Below are positions 1 to 10,319 of a stretch of 64,000 nucleotides of DNA, one piece after another. The stretch is from Mesorhabditis belari. Taxonomy: Eukaryota; Nematoda; Chromadorea; Rhabditida; Rhabditidae. Positions within the stretch are counted from its first letter, which is position 1, and every line of letters begins with the position of its first letter. A program made the position numbers and the translations under genes. The stretch covers positions 62,001 through 126,000 of the forward strand of contig CAUEEP010000860.1 in NCBI GenBank assembly GCA_958450365.1. The letters run 5' to 3'. The notes under the pieces were generated by a model. It searched no databases. It was not told the DNA's origin and worked only from the letters and a program-made list of their open reading frames with translations.

Positions 1-2907
1 TGCTGGACACTTTGAACAAATGGGGAGAGAGGCTAGCGTGGTGCTTGCTGAAAGATCACTATCATAACTGTGTTCATCTTGAGTTGTAATTTAGCTAGCT
101 AAGGAGAATAATCAGAAGTTAACCTCAAGTTAAGCTGACAGCTGACATAGCTATTCTAAATCTCAAGTTACTTACACAAAGTCTGGTGTACTGCCTCAGT
201 TCTCCAGTAACCTTTGAAATAAGAGTTACTTGCAAGTTACTTTCTTACTTGTTACAAGCTTTTCAGAACTGACGTTAGATTGCAAGTTGCATATTTAGAT
301 GACACTAGCTTACAATTATAGTGTCTTATTTATAAACAAACTGTTCACCGCAAAACCTACCATATAGCCCGATCACAGCACAGATGATGAGCATGTTGGA
401 ATGAGCAATAAGTTGATCGAGTGAATCTTGTCTAAGTGACTCTGATGACTGATCTACATGCCTTTGACGCCTTTCACCCCTTTTATAGATGAATTCGAAA
501 CGCATTTTGAACCTCAATAGCAAAATTTGATTCAAATCCAAAGTCCATTGAAAGGGACTACAATAGTCTGAAAAAGAGTCGATTTGGAAATTTGGTCGAA
601 AGTGATCGATTTTCGATCACCGCTAATTTTGAAACTGGAAAATTTTGCTTCCGAGTCAGGACAATGACTTTTATAACAATGGAATCAAAAGGAACTCTGG
701 ATTTTGCGTGCGTGCAAAGGTGCACATTTTTTTGAAAACTACCGTAGCCAAACGATCAACGTCTGCTAAACAACAAAAAAGGCACAAGTACCTTATTTTC
801 TGTAATAGTAGTGCAGGCAGGTGGCGGATAGACTCAATCTAAATCAGACGTCCGATTTAGACTCAATCTAAATCAGACGTCCGATTTAGATTTAGAGTCT
901 AAATGCGACGTCTGATTTAGACTCAGTTGTTGTTTTATGTTTTACAGAAGTTTTCAGAATTTTTTTATCGGCTATGAATTGCAAACAAGTTTATTTTTAG
1001 AACAAACAACAAAAGATGCGAAAACAACAAGATTGAACAATACATAATCAACTTAAATTAGATTGCAACAACTGCAATTTTTTGTACAATGTTTCAAAAA
1101 CGAACTTTGATATCCCGTAGTAAATCTTAAGATGTTGACACATCAATCCAATGCGTGCTCGACACAACAAATGAGTCAGGTACACTCGATGGAGAAAGCG
1201 ATGAGCGCGAGGAAAAAGTGATAAGCGAGTTGCTCGGCACAACATCAGATTCAGGTATACTTTATTGCTTTGTTATTGTTAATAGATTCTTTAATTACAT
1301 GGTACTTGGTTTTTCTTTAAGTTAGGTTCTTAAGTTGCATACTTGGTAAAAGTTGTATATTGCCAGGAACGAGAGCTATGTTTGATGCGAAATTCCAGCA
1401 CTATCTAGCTGAGAAGAAAACTGGTCAAATTCCGACAAAGGAGATCTACAACTTGATGGTGGATCGCATCAAAAAACATGAAAACCAAGAAGAGGTGAAA
1501 GCGACCGATGGAGTAAACCGTCACCAGGAAGCAAATCTGTTGAAGAGATATATCGTATCGATTGAGAGTGAAAAATCAGTTCTATATCATGAAGGTGAAC
1601 AAACAGCAAAGCGCAAAACAGAAGTGAAGCCACAAAAAGTTGTCTATCAAGAAGAACTTTATGAAATCCTTCAGCAAACACACCTCTGTTAAGCTGGCAT
1701 TGGATTGATGTGGCCACATCTTAAGATTTACTACGGGATATCAAAGTTCGTTTTTGAAACATTGTACAAAAAATTGCAGTTGTTGCAGTCTAATTTAAGT
1801 TGATTATGTATTGTTCAATCTTGTTGTTTTCGCATCTTTTGTTGTTTGTTCTAAAAATAAACTTGTTTGCAATTCATAACCGATAAAAAAATTCTGAAAA
1901 CTTCTGTAAAACATAAAACAACAACTGAGTCTAAATCAGACGTCGCATTTAGACTCAAAATCTAAATCGGACGCCTGATTTAGATTGAGTCTATCCGCCA
2001 CCTGCCTGCACTACTATTACAGAAAATAAGGTACTTGTGCCTTTTTTGTTGTTTAGTAGACGTTGATCGTTTGGCTACGGTAGTTTTGAAAAAAATGTGC
2101 ACCTTTGCACGCACGCAAAATCCAGAGTTCCTTTTGATCCCATTGTTATAAAAGTCTTTCATAAGATCCATTGCCTGCGTGAGTTCAAACAATGTCCCAG
2201 ACCATTTGACAGTCTGTAGAAGCTTCCACGATGAAAAATCTCGTTCCTGGTCCATCCTGGCGCTGAAATTAAAATATTCGGGCTGAATTTAAAAAAACCA
2301 AGAGTTCCTTTTGATTCCATTGTTATAAAAGTCATTGTCCTGACTCGGAAGCAAAATTTTCCAGTTTCAAAATTAGCGGTGATCGAAAATCGATCACCTC
2401 GACTCTTTTTCAGACTATTGTAGTCCCTTTCAATGGACTTTGAAGTTGAATCAAATTTTGCTATTGAGGTTCAAAATGCGTTTCGAATTCATCTATAAAA
2501 GGGGTGAAAGGCGTCAAAGGCATGTAGATCAGCCACCAGAGTCACTTAGACAAGAGTCACTCGAACAACTTATTGCTCATTCCAACATGCTCATCATCTG
2601 TGCTGTGATCGGGCTATATGGTAGGTTTTGGGGTGAACAGCTTGTTTATAAATATAAGACACTATAATTGTAAGCTCGTGTCACTAAATATGCAACTTGT
2701 AATCTATCGTCAGTTCTGTAACAGTACACCAGACTTTGTGTAAGTAACTTGAGATTTAGAATAGCTATGTCAGCTTAACTTGAACTTAACTTCTCATTAT
2801 TCACCTTAGCTAGCTAAATTACAACTCAAGATGAACACAGTTATGATAGTGATCTTTCAGCAAGCACCGCGCTAGCCTCTCTCCCCATTTGTTCAAAGTG
2901 TCCAGCA
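1..2907. mobile_element. Large imperfect inverted repeat (foldback-type element)
   Basis: The first bases (TGCTGGACACTTTGAACAAA) recur as reverse complement at the right end (to 2907), and the match continues inward to about 1160 on the left and 1700 on the right. Each arm is therefore about 1.1-1.2 kb and the unshared centre about 0.55 kb. The arms differ by point changes and indels; the right arm has about 145 extra bases near 2160-2305. Both arms contain short tandem units around CTAAATCAGACGTCCGATT (near 840-925 and 1930-1990). Each arm also carries an outward-facing TATAAAAGGGG-like box with an open frame of about 71-75 codons (326-541 minus, 2440-2667 plus) that differs at only a few residues. 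The palindrome may extend left of the window, so no target duplication can be checked. I infer a foldback or long-TIR DNA transposon; the superfamily is unknown. Confidence 0.75.
1378..1692 (+). pseudogene. Integrase-associated (KRBA2-like) N-terminal fragment in the palindrome centre
   Basis: The frame is open from about 1362 (upstream of the first ATG at 1378) to a TAA at 1690-1692. It reads MFDAKFQHYLAEKK, then a Lys/Glu-rich stretch, then VVYQEELYEILQQTH. The last part resembles the segment just before the HHCC zinc-binding motif of integrase-like proteins such as KRAB-A domain-containing protein 2-like, where a '..YFDVLxxIHxxxGH..' pattern is common. Here the protein stops immediately after the first His, so neither the zinc finger nor the DDE integrase core is present. 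A TTGCCAG just upstream could be a splice acceptor, so this may have been an exon. I infer a captured or truncated transposon gene piece; the match is from family memory, not a search. Confidence 0.45.
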
Positions 2908-2973
2908 GCTGGTAAATTTTTTAAACTTAACAAAAACATCAACGTCAACAAGTGATCACGCAACAAATTCCAG

Positions 2974-5285
2974 GACACTGGTCAAGGTGGGAAGACTATA
3001 CGAGCTGTACAGGCACGTGTGGTTTATTCGGAAGAAAAGTTCAAAAGAGGACGTGTCTCACATGGAAATGGGGATGTCCATGCCAGTGAGTAACTGAACA
3101 ATACAAAATTGTTTCAGTACCTTTAAAAAACAACCATTCAAATCTTTCCAGGGGACCATATTCTCGAACAAGACCATGTGCTCCGAAGCCATGTCCTGAT
3201 GACTCGAATGCCTGTGCTGAGGGATATTCACTCGTAAGTTTTTCGTTTATTGGCTAAAGTTCTACCAGACAGCTAAAAAGACAGAATTTACCATTTCAGT
3301 ACCACAACTCCAAACTCGAGGAAGTTCTCTGTGGAAACGTGACTCTGCCGAGTGACTATGTGATGCCAAAGTGTCGAATCACAAGTAATACATTGAAGAT
3401 AGATCTGAAAGAAATGGTTTCAGAAGTCCTCGCACACTGTGCTTTCCCAAATCTTGGCATTTGGAGTGGCTGGAAATCGACGGCACCATGCACGGCAACC
3501 TGTGGACTCAACGGAATGGTCACTCAGAATAGAACTTGCTTGTCGGAAAGCAAAGGCCACAAATGCACGTGAGTTTTTAAGTCGCTTTTGTACACACATA
3601 AACTTTGAATCGAACAGAAGAAATTTGAGCTCTAAAAGTGAAGTGTGTTTAAATTGTCTACCACGCCGACTCTAACATCCACCAATATCTCCATTCATTT
3701 AGCGGCTCCTCAACAAGAACGATTCATTGTCCCAAACTCGCCTGTCCAGGAGATGTGTGTGCATTGGATACGAAAGCGGTTAGAGCCTTATGTTAAGAGC
3801 CAATCACTTTTTGGATTAGGTGACGAATCTTGTGACTGGCAAAAGGGTTTGCGGTGTCGGCCTGCCACAGGATCCCGTTTTGCAAATGCCCTTATGCACG
3901 GTTTGTCGGAAGAGTTAGGGAAACATTTGAAAGCATCCGAGTTCTATGGTTACACATACTTACAACTTACAAGTACACTGTTTACTAGAGTACAGTGTTT
4001 ACTTTTCCCCATTAAACTAACCTACACTATTTTGTAGCTAATGAACTATTTAAGACAACAACCAAAAAGGCTACCACAAAGCCCACAACGAAGACAACGA
4101 AGAAGCCGACCACAACGACAACGACAAAGAAAACGACAACGACAAAGAAAACGACGACATCGACAACAACCACAACTACGACCACAACGACACCAGCGCT
4201 ACCATGTGTCACAACTTCGGTAAACGTTGAGAACATAGGCAATTAGGTTTTTATGTTTGACACAATAAATGAGGTTGCTTAAGTAGCTTCTCAAGAATGG
4301 TTCTAGCCTATTTTAAAGCAAAAGGATCAACATCTCCAGGTACCCACCACAACCTATGCCGATTGTGCAGCTGTTGGTGGTGGCTTCATTGATGTCGGTG
4401 GATCGTGTTATCAAGCAATCTTCATCAATGACTCTTACATTGGTGGAGCTAGAGCCAAATGTCAGGCATTGAATCCCAATGCTGACTTGGGCACGATTCG
4501 ATGTGATTCGGAGAATACAGGAGTTGCCAGTTAGTGATTGAGTGGTGATTGTTTTCAAAATAGGTCTTAGATCTTGTACCAGCTGATTTGAAGACTCAAT
4601 GTTCAACGTTTGGAAATTTCTTCTATAGTGTGAGTTGTGCTGAAAATTTCTTTTTAACTTTGAGCTTTAGCAAATGTTATTGGGGATTAACAATGTGACA
4701 ACGACGAGTGGGATTGCCTGGTCAAATGGTGCCAACTCAACTTATCGGTTTTGTACATTTTCCGTGTTTTTATCCGGCGTTTTCAGAAACTGGGCCCCAG
4801 GAGAGCCAAACGGAAACAGTCCAGCAGAAACAGATGCAGCCAGCAGTGCAACGGTATTGTTAGATCCGAATTGAGAGCACGCATAAAACTGTGACTAACT
4901 AAGAATTTGTAAACGTGAATGTAGAACATAAAAAATAAGCTCTTAAAATATAAAAGAACTTGCATTGATTTGAACTTATTGGTGAAGGGTTGCGGGCAAA
5001 CAATAGGTCCAAGTTTTGTATTTGCTCTGCTCTGATCAAAATCTTTCTTTCAGTTCTACATTGCGTCCACAGATCCAGCTGGTGGCACGTATCCGCTGGG
5101 ACAATGGGAAAACATGCTACCAACTTGGGTGGTTTGTGCGACTCTCTGTGAAGTGATCACGGTAAGTTCTTGAAAAGAGAAAGAAAGAGAAAAACTGCCC
5201 GTTGACAACTGCATTGAAAAGCTGTTGATTCTAGGCAAAAACCGGAAATGGTTGTGGCTTCTCACCGTGCCAGAATGGTCCGTAA
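2974..5285 (+). CDS. Secreted TSP1/C-type lectin protein (5' exons missing)
   Basis: Twelve exons join in frame: 2974-3085, 3152-3233, 3300-3568, 3703-3778, 3820-3913, 4038-4219, 4340-4529, 4571-4629, 4671-4747, 4787-4853, 5054-5161, 5235-5285 (stop TAA), giving about 455 residues. A first thrombospondin type 1 repeat starts HWSRWEDYTSCTGTCG; a second starts WSGWKSTAPCTATCGLNG. Then come a Cys-rich stretch, a Thr/Lys linker coded by 4038-4219 (mucin-like, probably O-glycosylated), and a C-type lectin-like domain. The lectin domain has paired cysteines and NWAPGEPNG, containing the EPN triplet of mannose-type sugar-binding loops; the usual WND is not evident (QWENM instead). The signal peptide and start exon lie upstream, beyond or within the inverted-repeat element. 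AATAAA follows at 5294. TSP1 plus CTLD suggests an extracellular matrix or immune-type secreted protein; the ligand is unknown. Confidence 0.8.
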
Positions 5286-5293
5286 GATCCAAT

Positions 5294-5299
5294 AATAAA
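5294..5299 (+). terminator. Poly(A) signal AATAAA of the TSP1/lectin gene
   Basis: AATAAA lies 9 bases after the TAA stop at 5283-5285. A second AATAAA-like motif (TAATAAATTG) follows about 25 bases later. Short 3' UTRs of this kind are normal for nematodes. Confidence 0.5.
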
Positions 5300-5606
5300 C
5301 TCTTCTTAAATATGTGCTAATAAATTGTTTTTCGACTTTTTCTTTACAAGTTTTTGCGCATTGATTGGAGAGATTAATTTAAACCTTTATACACTTTAAC
5401 GACGCACACTTATTGAGATCTAGTTTTCTCTCTGTTGGAAGGTAATATTTTCATCTAATTCGATCCCATTGAATTGTCCAGCCACGAAAGCTGAAAACAA
5501 AAGGGTTCAAGAATAAAACACTCTAGTGGTAGCTTGAAGCTACGGTACTGGGAACAGAATTAGCAATCTAAAATCTGGAATGCATTTCTCATCTCACTCA
5601 TAAATC

Positions 5607-8600
5607 TCACTTTTTCTTATGAACCCCAGTCCGTAAGCGTTGTTTGGCACTTGTATCATGTCCAATCGGAACGAACTCCGAAATCAGTTCCAAGTTTTGC
5701 TTCTTTTCATTCAAATCTGAAAACAACTCGCAAAAGTCTTTGTAACTTTTGAATTCATGAAGTCTCTTGGATCACAGTACTTTGAAACGCTGATTAGTTC
5801 CTCATCACTTACCTAGAGGCTTCTGCTCTCGTTGTCGTGATTCACTTGATCCTCCTTTTCGCCCAGAGTACTTGTGAGCTTTCTGAAATTTCGATTGGTT
5901 GCTGCACTAGATTCTTCTTTTCTGAGAAATGAAGAAATGATTGATGCACCAGAAAGCAAATACTCTTTAAACGTCTAAGCAACGATCAAAGATTTACAAA
6001 TACCAAGTTTTTAAACTTGAAATTTACCTGAAGGTCAATTCTTGATACAGTCTCCTCATAGTCCCCAAATTCGACCTTCGAATCTTTACTTTGGGCCTCT
6101 TTGTGACTAGGCTTTTCCTTTTTCTAAAATCCTTCCTGATCAACCATCAAAGATTTCATTCACCTTTAAATCCATTTTTGAAATTGTGTCTTCATAGTCT
6201 CCAAATGTTCGCTGTTTTTCTTTCTTCTTTGGATTATATTGCATCTTTTTCTGAAAGCTTTTTATTAATCTTTGTGGAAATCTCATTTGAAAGCAGGGTT
6301 ATCGTTTTTCCGCTTTCCCCTTTTTCCACCAAATTGCCGAAAAACGGCAGAGAAGTTTGGGTGTCAAAACTCAGCAACTTGGAATAGGGTAGAGCAAAAT
6401 TACGGTACAATTTTTTGATGATTTTTCAATAGTAGAATGATCTTGGCCCCAGCGACAGTAGCACTAGCCAAGGGGCAGCAAATTCTCTCCATAGTCTGGT
6501 TTAAGGCGCTGATACCCAATCCAAGCTCGTCTGCTCGAGTCCCAAGCCGAAATTTCTCTTTTGCTTTTTTGTTTTATCTGCTTTTTGCTTGTTTCGATCA
6601 TTTGAGAGTATAAAGTAACAATATAACGTATTCGAGTACAAAAAAGTGAAAGCATCCGCGTTTTTTAGCGTTCCAGAACTTTTTTAGCCTACTTGGGTGT
6701 CACTTTTCGATACCGTATCCTCATAGTCTCCAAATCGAGCCTTTGCTTTCATCTTTTTATTCTCCCGTGTCTCCGAGTTTCCGCTAACGAATTCATCACT
6801 GAAATTGATTAACTTTCAGCCAAAAAAATAGACAATATAGAATTCAATAGTTAAATTATTTCTCACCTCTTTACAGCATGCTTTCCTTCGGCGTTTGAAT
6901 GTGTTTTGAATGGTATTTTAGTGGTCATTCGTGATTTTCCCTGAAAATTTAGGCCGCTGATTAGGCCTTCATGAATACACGACATGCAGGTACACAGACT
7001 AACCATCAAAATTTCCGGATTGATCACTGGATTATTCTTCTCGAAAGTAGCGCCATATCCTTTCAAAGTAGCATTAGTTAACTGCTCGATTTTGCTCCCG
7101 AAACGGTTTTTCCATGCCCAATGCTGTCGATCTGAAAAATAGAATTCAATGGGCAATGAAGATTTCTAAATGTTTTACTATGAAAATCAGGTACTGTAGC
7201 ACATTGTAAGGTTCGAATTCTACAATGATACGATTTTTCACTATTCAAGGCAATACCTGAGTAACTATTCGGCCATTTACCGTAGAAAGCGTTCGATTGT
7301 CGATAAATTGAATTCTCTGGTCGTCTGTATTTCCATTGTGAATCCCTAAAGAACTGATAATACTAAATAGAAGGAAATTTGTCTCACGAATTGTAGTTGT
7401 ACCCCCAATTTCCATAGAACTGCCTGCTGGAATCTTGTCGTGGATAGGTGTAATCTGAAATGTTTAAACTCAAATTAGACGGAAACGGGAATTCCCCGAC
7501 CACCCTTCTTTGCGCGTAATCGCTCTCGATCTGGCACACGTCTTTTGGTTAAGTCTCTCCCGCGGCCCGCTCATAAACTTACCTGGCTGGGGGGCTTTCG
7601 TGATCACAAAGACGGAACCCCCATGGTGAGACGCGGTCATTGCACTTCTTGACCACGTTGACCCGTGTGGCAGCTCCGAGTTGGGGTTCGCTAACAGCTA
7701 AATTTTTGCGTGAGGGGCCGCGTTTGCGCGGCTCTGCCAATAGATTGATGTAAGCGAGAAAAACCGCGACGAAGCGACAAAACGATCGTGAAATCTGGAG
7801 GGCGCTAGTTAGGAAGGCACGACCAACAAGGAGAGGGGCATTCCACATTCATCTCATCCCACCGCTCAAATGCTAGAGAAGAAGTGGTGCGACAAAAAGG
7901 AGTCGATCTTCGTTTTCCCTGGTCGTCACAAAGGAAAACATTTGGACAAACAAACGGCTGCTAGATCGATCGACGATCTTTTCAAAAAGTTGGGATTTCA
8001 AAGCTTCTCTTCACATTCGCTTCACTTTGTGCTGGAGCCGCAACTAATAGAGCAGTTGATGGTGTACCTCTGGAAGCCCTTCAACGTCGTGGTCGCTGGA
8101 AGTCATTGGCCGGATGCATCCCAACGTGCACGAATCGATTGGCGCTCAAATAGCAATAACCAAAACAACCAAATTGGATTAAGAATTGTTTTTTTTGGTT
8201 AATTTGTCAATCGACCGTTGTATTGCTGTTGCTTATTGTTTTTCGGTCATTTATTGTTGTTGATGTAAACGTGACAAATGTTGTGATAAAATTTGTTCGT
8301 TATTTTCGTACTACTACCAATAAAGACATTCCTTTTCTGAAAAAAGTACAAAATGAGATTTTGTGGATTTGGACCGAGGAAAGTTGAATGAAATTAAAGT
8401 TTTTGGAGTGAGAACTCAAAAGTTGTCTTAGAAAGTACATCGGTTGAGAGGGGATTTACTCTATTGAGGACACCTCTCTTGAGGATAGCCTTACAGCTGT
8501 ATCGGTAGGGCCGCGCGAACGCAGCCCCTCACGCAAAAATTTAGCTGTTAGCGAACCCCAACTCGGAGCTGCCAAACAGGTCAACGCAGTCAAGAAGTGC

Positions 8601-9277
8601 AATGACCGCGTCTCACCATGGGGGTTCCGTCTTTGTGATCACGAAAGCCCGCCAGCCAGGTAAGTTTATGAGGACGTTGAGTGAGGGTGTTAAGCAAAAA
8701 ATGTTCGCCAGATCGAGAGCGATTACGCTGCCGCACAAAGAACACCGCGGTGGTCTGGAGAAGACACTTTGCATTTGCATTTGTTTTGGGAAAATTGTTG
8801 GTTTGTCTATGTTGGTTTGTAAGGGTTCAAGAAGAAGAGCAAAAGTAGGTATATTAGATGAAAACTAGGGGTAAAACTACGGCAGCTTTCGAAAGCTGTC
8901 ACATTTTAGAAAGCACATTATTTGAGAGGAAAACAAGTGGATTCAACATAGACTTACTCACCAAAATTATAATTCCGATAGTTACCCATCGGGGAAACGC
9001 GATTCACACCATCACAATTCCTCTGACCACTCAACACCCCAAACCAGTGATTATTTTGATAGGGTGCAGGTTCAAAATTTCGAAAGCGTGATTGCCATGG
9101 AACTAAAGATTGAGTGAGTGAGCACTTCAAGCACACAAACAAAAATGAAAGGTTAGAAATTAAATTAAATGACTCTTGAGTACCTCGAAGTTGACGAAAT
9201 ATGAGGTCAAATGTTGAAGTGACGGGGGAAATCAGTGATCCGAAAAGAATAATAATAATCCGAGCGTTGATCCACAT
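5607..9277 (-). CDS. Secreted Tyr/Asn/Trp-rich protein with three FGDYEDT repeats
   Basis: Eleven exons on the minus strand: 9277-9184, 9102-8962, 7454-7388, 7345-7257, 7131-7004, 6940-6867, 6798-6693, 6250-6164, 6123-6028, 5882-5813, 5716-5607 (TGA). They total 1062 bases, about 353 aa. The start [21 protein letters not shown] is a clear signal peptide, so export is likely. The N-terminal half is rich in Asn, Tyr, Trp and Arg (for example [26 protein letters not shown]). Exons 7, 8 and 9 each end with a copy of FGDYE(D/E)T(V/I)S plus a few residues, after Lys-rich starts. The tail is basic and ends HKKK. I do not recognise the family and give no function. Intron 2 (about 1.5 kb) carries a recombinase remnant flanked by inverted repeats, while most other introns are short. 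Confidence 0.7.
7505..7746 (-). repeat. Dispersed repeat A, copy 1
   Basis: Read on the minus strand the unit starts near TTGGCAGAGCCGCGC, contains TTTAGCTGTTAGCGAACCCC and CAGCCAGGTAAGTTTATGAG, and ends in the GGGTGGTCGGGGAATTC version of the 3' end, which it shares with copy 4 (15560-15838). Confidence 0.8.
7790..8158 (+). pseudogene. Tyrosine recombinase C-terminal fragment, frameshifted
   Basis: Three overlapping frames carry pieces of one protein. The first has [14 protein letters not shown], resembling the stretch before the catalytic His in phage-integrase-fold enzymes. The second runs [18 protein letters not shown] to FSSHS, with a His-Ser that fits the HxLR box. The third has [12 protein letters not shown], a typical 'GRWKS' second catalytic motif, and ends NRLALK before a stop. 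The position expected to hold the nucleophilic Tyr appears to be Cys. At least two frame breaks and the lost Tyr make it inactive. The family (DIRS/PAT versus Crypton) cannot be decided from this fragment. Confidence 0.65.
8505..8772 (+). repeat. Dispersed repeat A, copy 2
   Basis: Same unit as at 7505-7746, plus orientation. It carries the alternative 3' end (CCGCACAAAGAACACC then GGTGGTCTGG) that it shares with copy 3 at 13513-13800. Confidence 0.8.
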
Positions 9278-9763
9278 TCAATCAAAAGATTGATCTGAAC
9301 TTTGAAAATGAACAAGATTTCAATATTCAAAAGTTCCGCTTCAAGTGTTGTTTACTGGAAAAGTTGAAGAGGTTTGAAGTAAATGTTTTCAAAACTCGTT
9401 TATTCTGCCAGAACAGTTTATTCAATAACCATAAATTTCCTACGTCCATGCAAAATTGCGAAAACTGACCATAAACTGGGGAAAGCCGATTTGAGGACCG
9501 TTTTCATCTCTTCTTTTTCAGGATAAGTGTGCTGGTGACCTTGGGCTTTACCCAGGTGAAGGAAAAACTGAATATTTTTTGATTGAGAAAAGGAAGTTTT
9601 TGAAATGAATCGAGAGATAGACTCGATTTCTCGGCGGAGACTCGAGTCTGGGTATTTTGCTCTCCTCTAATCCTTTTCTTTTTTTTTCTCGTCAATAAAA
9701 TAACAATCAAAGCAAATAATCCTATTATTTGTGTTCAAAGAAGATGAAAACTTTAATGTTACA

Positions 9764-9869
9764 ATCCTAGTCATAGCAGGTCCAGTCATAGCAAGTCCAG
9801 TCCTAGCAGGTTCAGTTCTAGCAGGTTCAGTTCTAGCAGGTTCAGTTCTAGCAGGTTCAGTTCTAGCAA
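9764..9869. repeat. 15-bp tandem repeat (TTCTAGCAGGTTCAG)
   Basis: About seven units of CAG(T/G)(T/C)(C/A)TAGCA(G/A)GTTC; the first units are degenerate (CATAGCAGGTCCAGT) and the last ones identical, as expected of ongoing slippage or unequal exchange. Confidence 0.85.
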
Positions 9870-10165
9870 GTAATGATCTGAATTGAAAAGTATCAACAGT
9901 GTATGTGATGATCGATGATTCATTTTACATTTCTATTTCTTTTTTGCAAATGTAAAAAATACAAATTTCATATGATAGAGATTTCAAAAATGAAATCCAG
10001 ATTGATCGAAACAGTAAAACGACTTGCTAATCACAAACAATAGCTTCGTAGTCAAGTGTCAATCATCAAGGTGCCACAGTCATGGTTGAAGTGCTTCAAG
10101 ACTGGCCATGAGAACATTAGTGCTATAGTGGGGGGATTTTTTTGCACCTAGGAGTTTTTAACAGA

Positions 10166-10236
10166 CAAAACGTTGTAAACCCTGTCACTGGGGTTCGTAC
10201 TCAAGCAATTGAGAGTGCGTAGAGTCAGCTGAAAAG
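10166..10236 (+). pseudogene. Merlin/IS1595-like DDE transposase relic
   Basis: One frame reads QNVVNPVTGVRTQAIESA, then a stop, then SQLK. This matches the conserved 'F/V-V-x-P-x-TG-x-x-TQ-x-IE-x-x-W-x-x-LK' stretch of ISXO2-like (IS1595/Merlin) transposases, with TAG in place of the expected Trp codon. Only this short piece is recognisable. The match is from family memory. Confidence 0.5.
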
Positions 10237-10268
10237 ACAAATCAGGATAAGAAACGGTATCAAGGGTG

Positions 10269-10319
10269 AGCACTTTAAAGTAATGGTCATCTCTGGGATG
10301 ACCATTACTTTAAAGTGCT
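10269..10319. repeat. Perfect 23-bp stem, 5-base loop hairpin
   Basis: AGCACTTTAAAGTAATGGTC continues to ATC, then a TCTGG loop, then the exact reverse complement to 10319. It sits about 30 bases after the transposase relic. It may be a transposon-end palindrome; a small-RNA precursor is possible, but such perfect pairing is less typical of miRNAs. Confidence 0.85.

Larger units (their letters stand above)
7505..8775. mobile_element. Inverted-repeat-flanked element with tyrosine recombinase remnant
   Basis: Two copies of a roughly 250-bp repeat (7505-7746 minus, 8505-8772 plus) point away from each other and flank a decayed tyrosine-recombinase reading frame. DIRS-type retrotransposons carry inverted terminal repeats around a tyrosine recombinase, so an internally deleted DIRS/PAT-like element is one explanation. 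A Crypton, or an accidental nesting of two repeat copies, are others. The element lies in an intron of the minus-strand secreted-protein gene, where it would be removed by splicing. Confidence 0.5.

Noticed and set aside
4027..4242. Minus-strand frame full of Val
   Set aside because: It is the reverse complement of the Thr/Lys linker exon (4038-4219), whose splice sites fit the plus-strand lectin gene.
6091..6387. Plus-strand frame of 98 codons
   Set aside because: Antisense to exons 8 and 9 of the minus-strand secreted gene, which has consistent splice sites and repeats.
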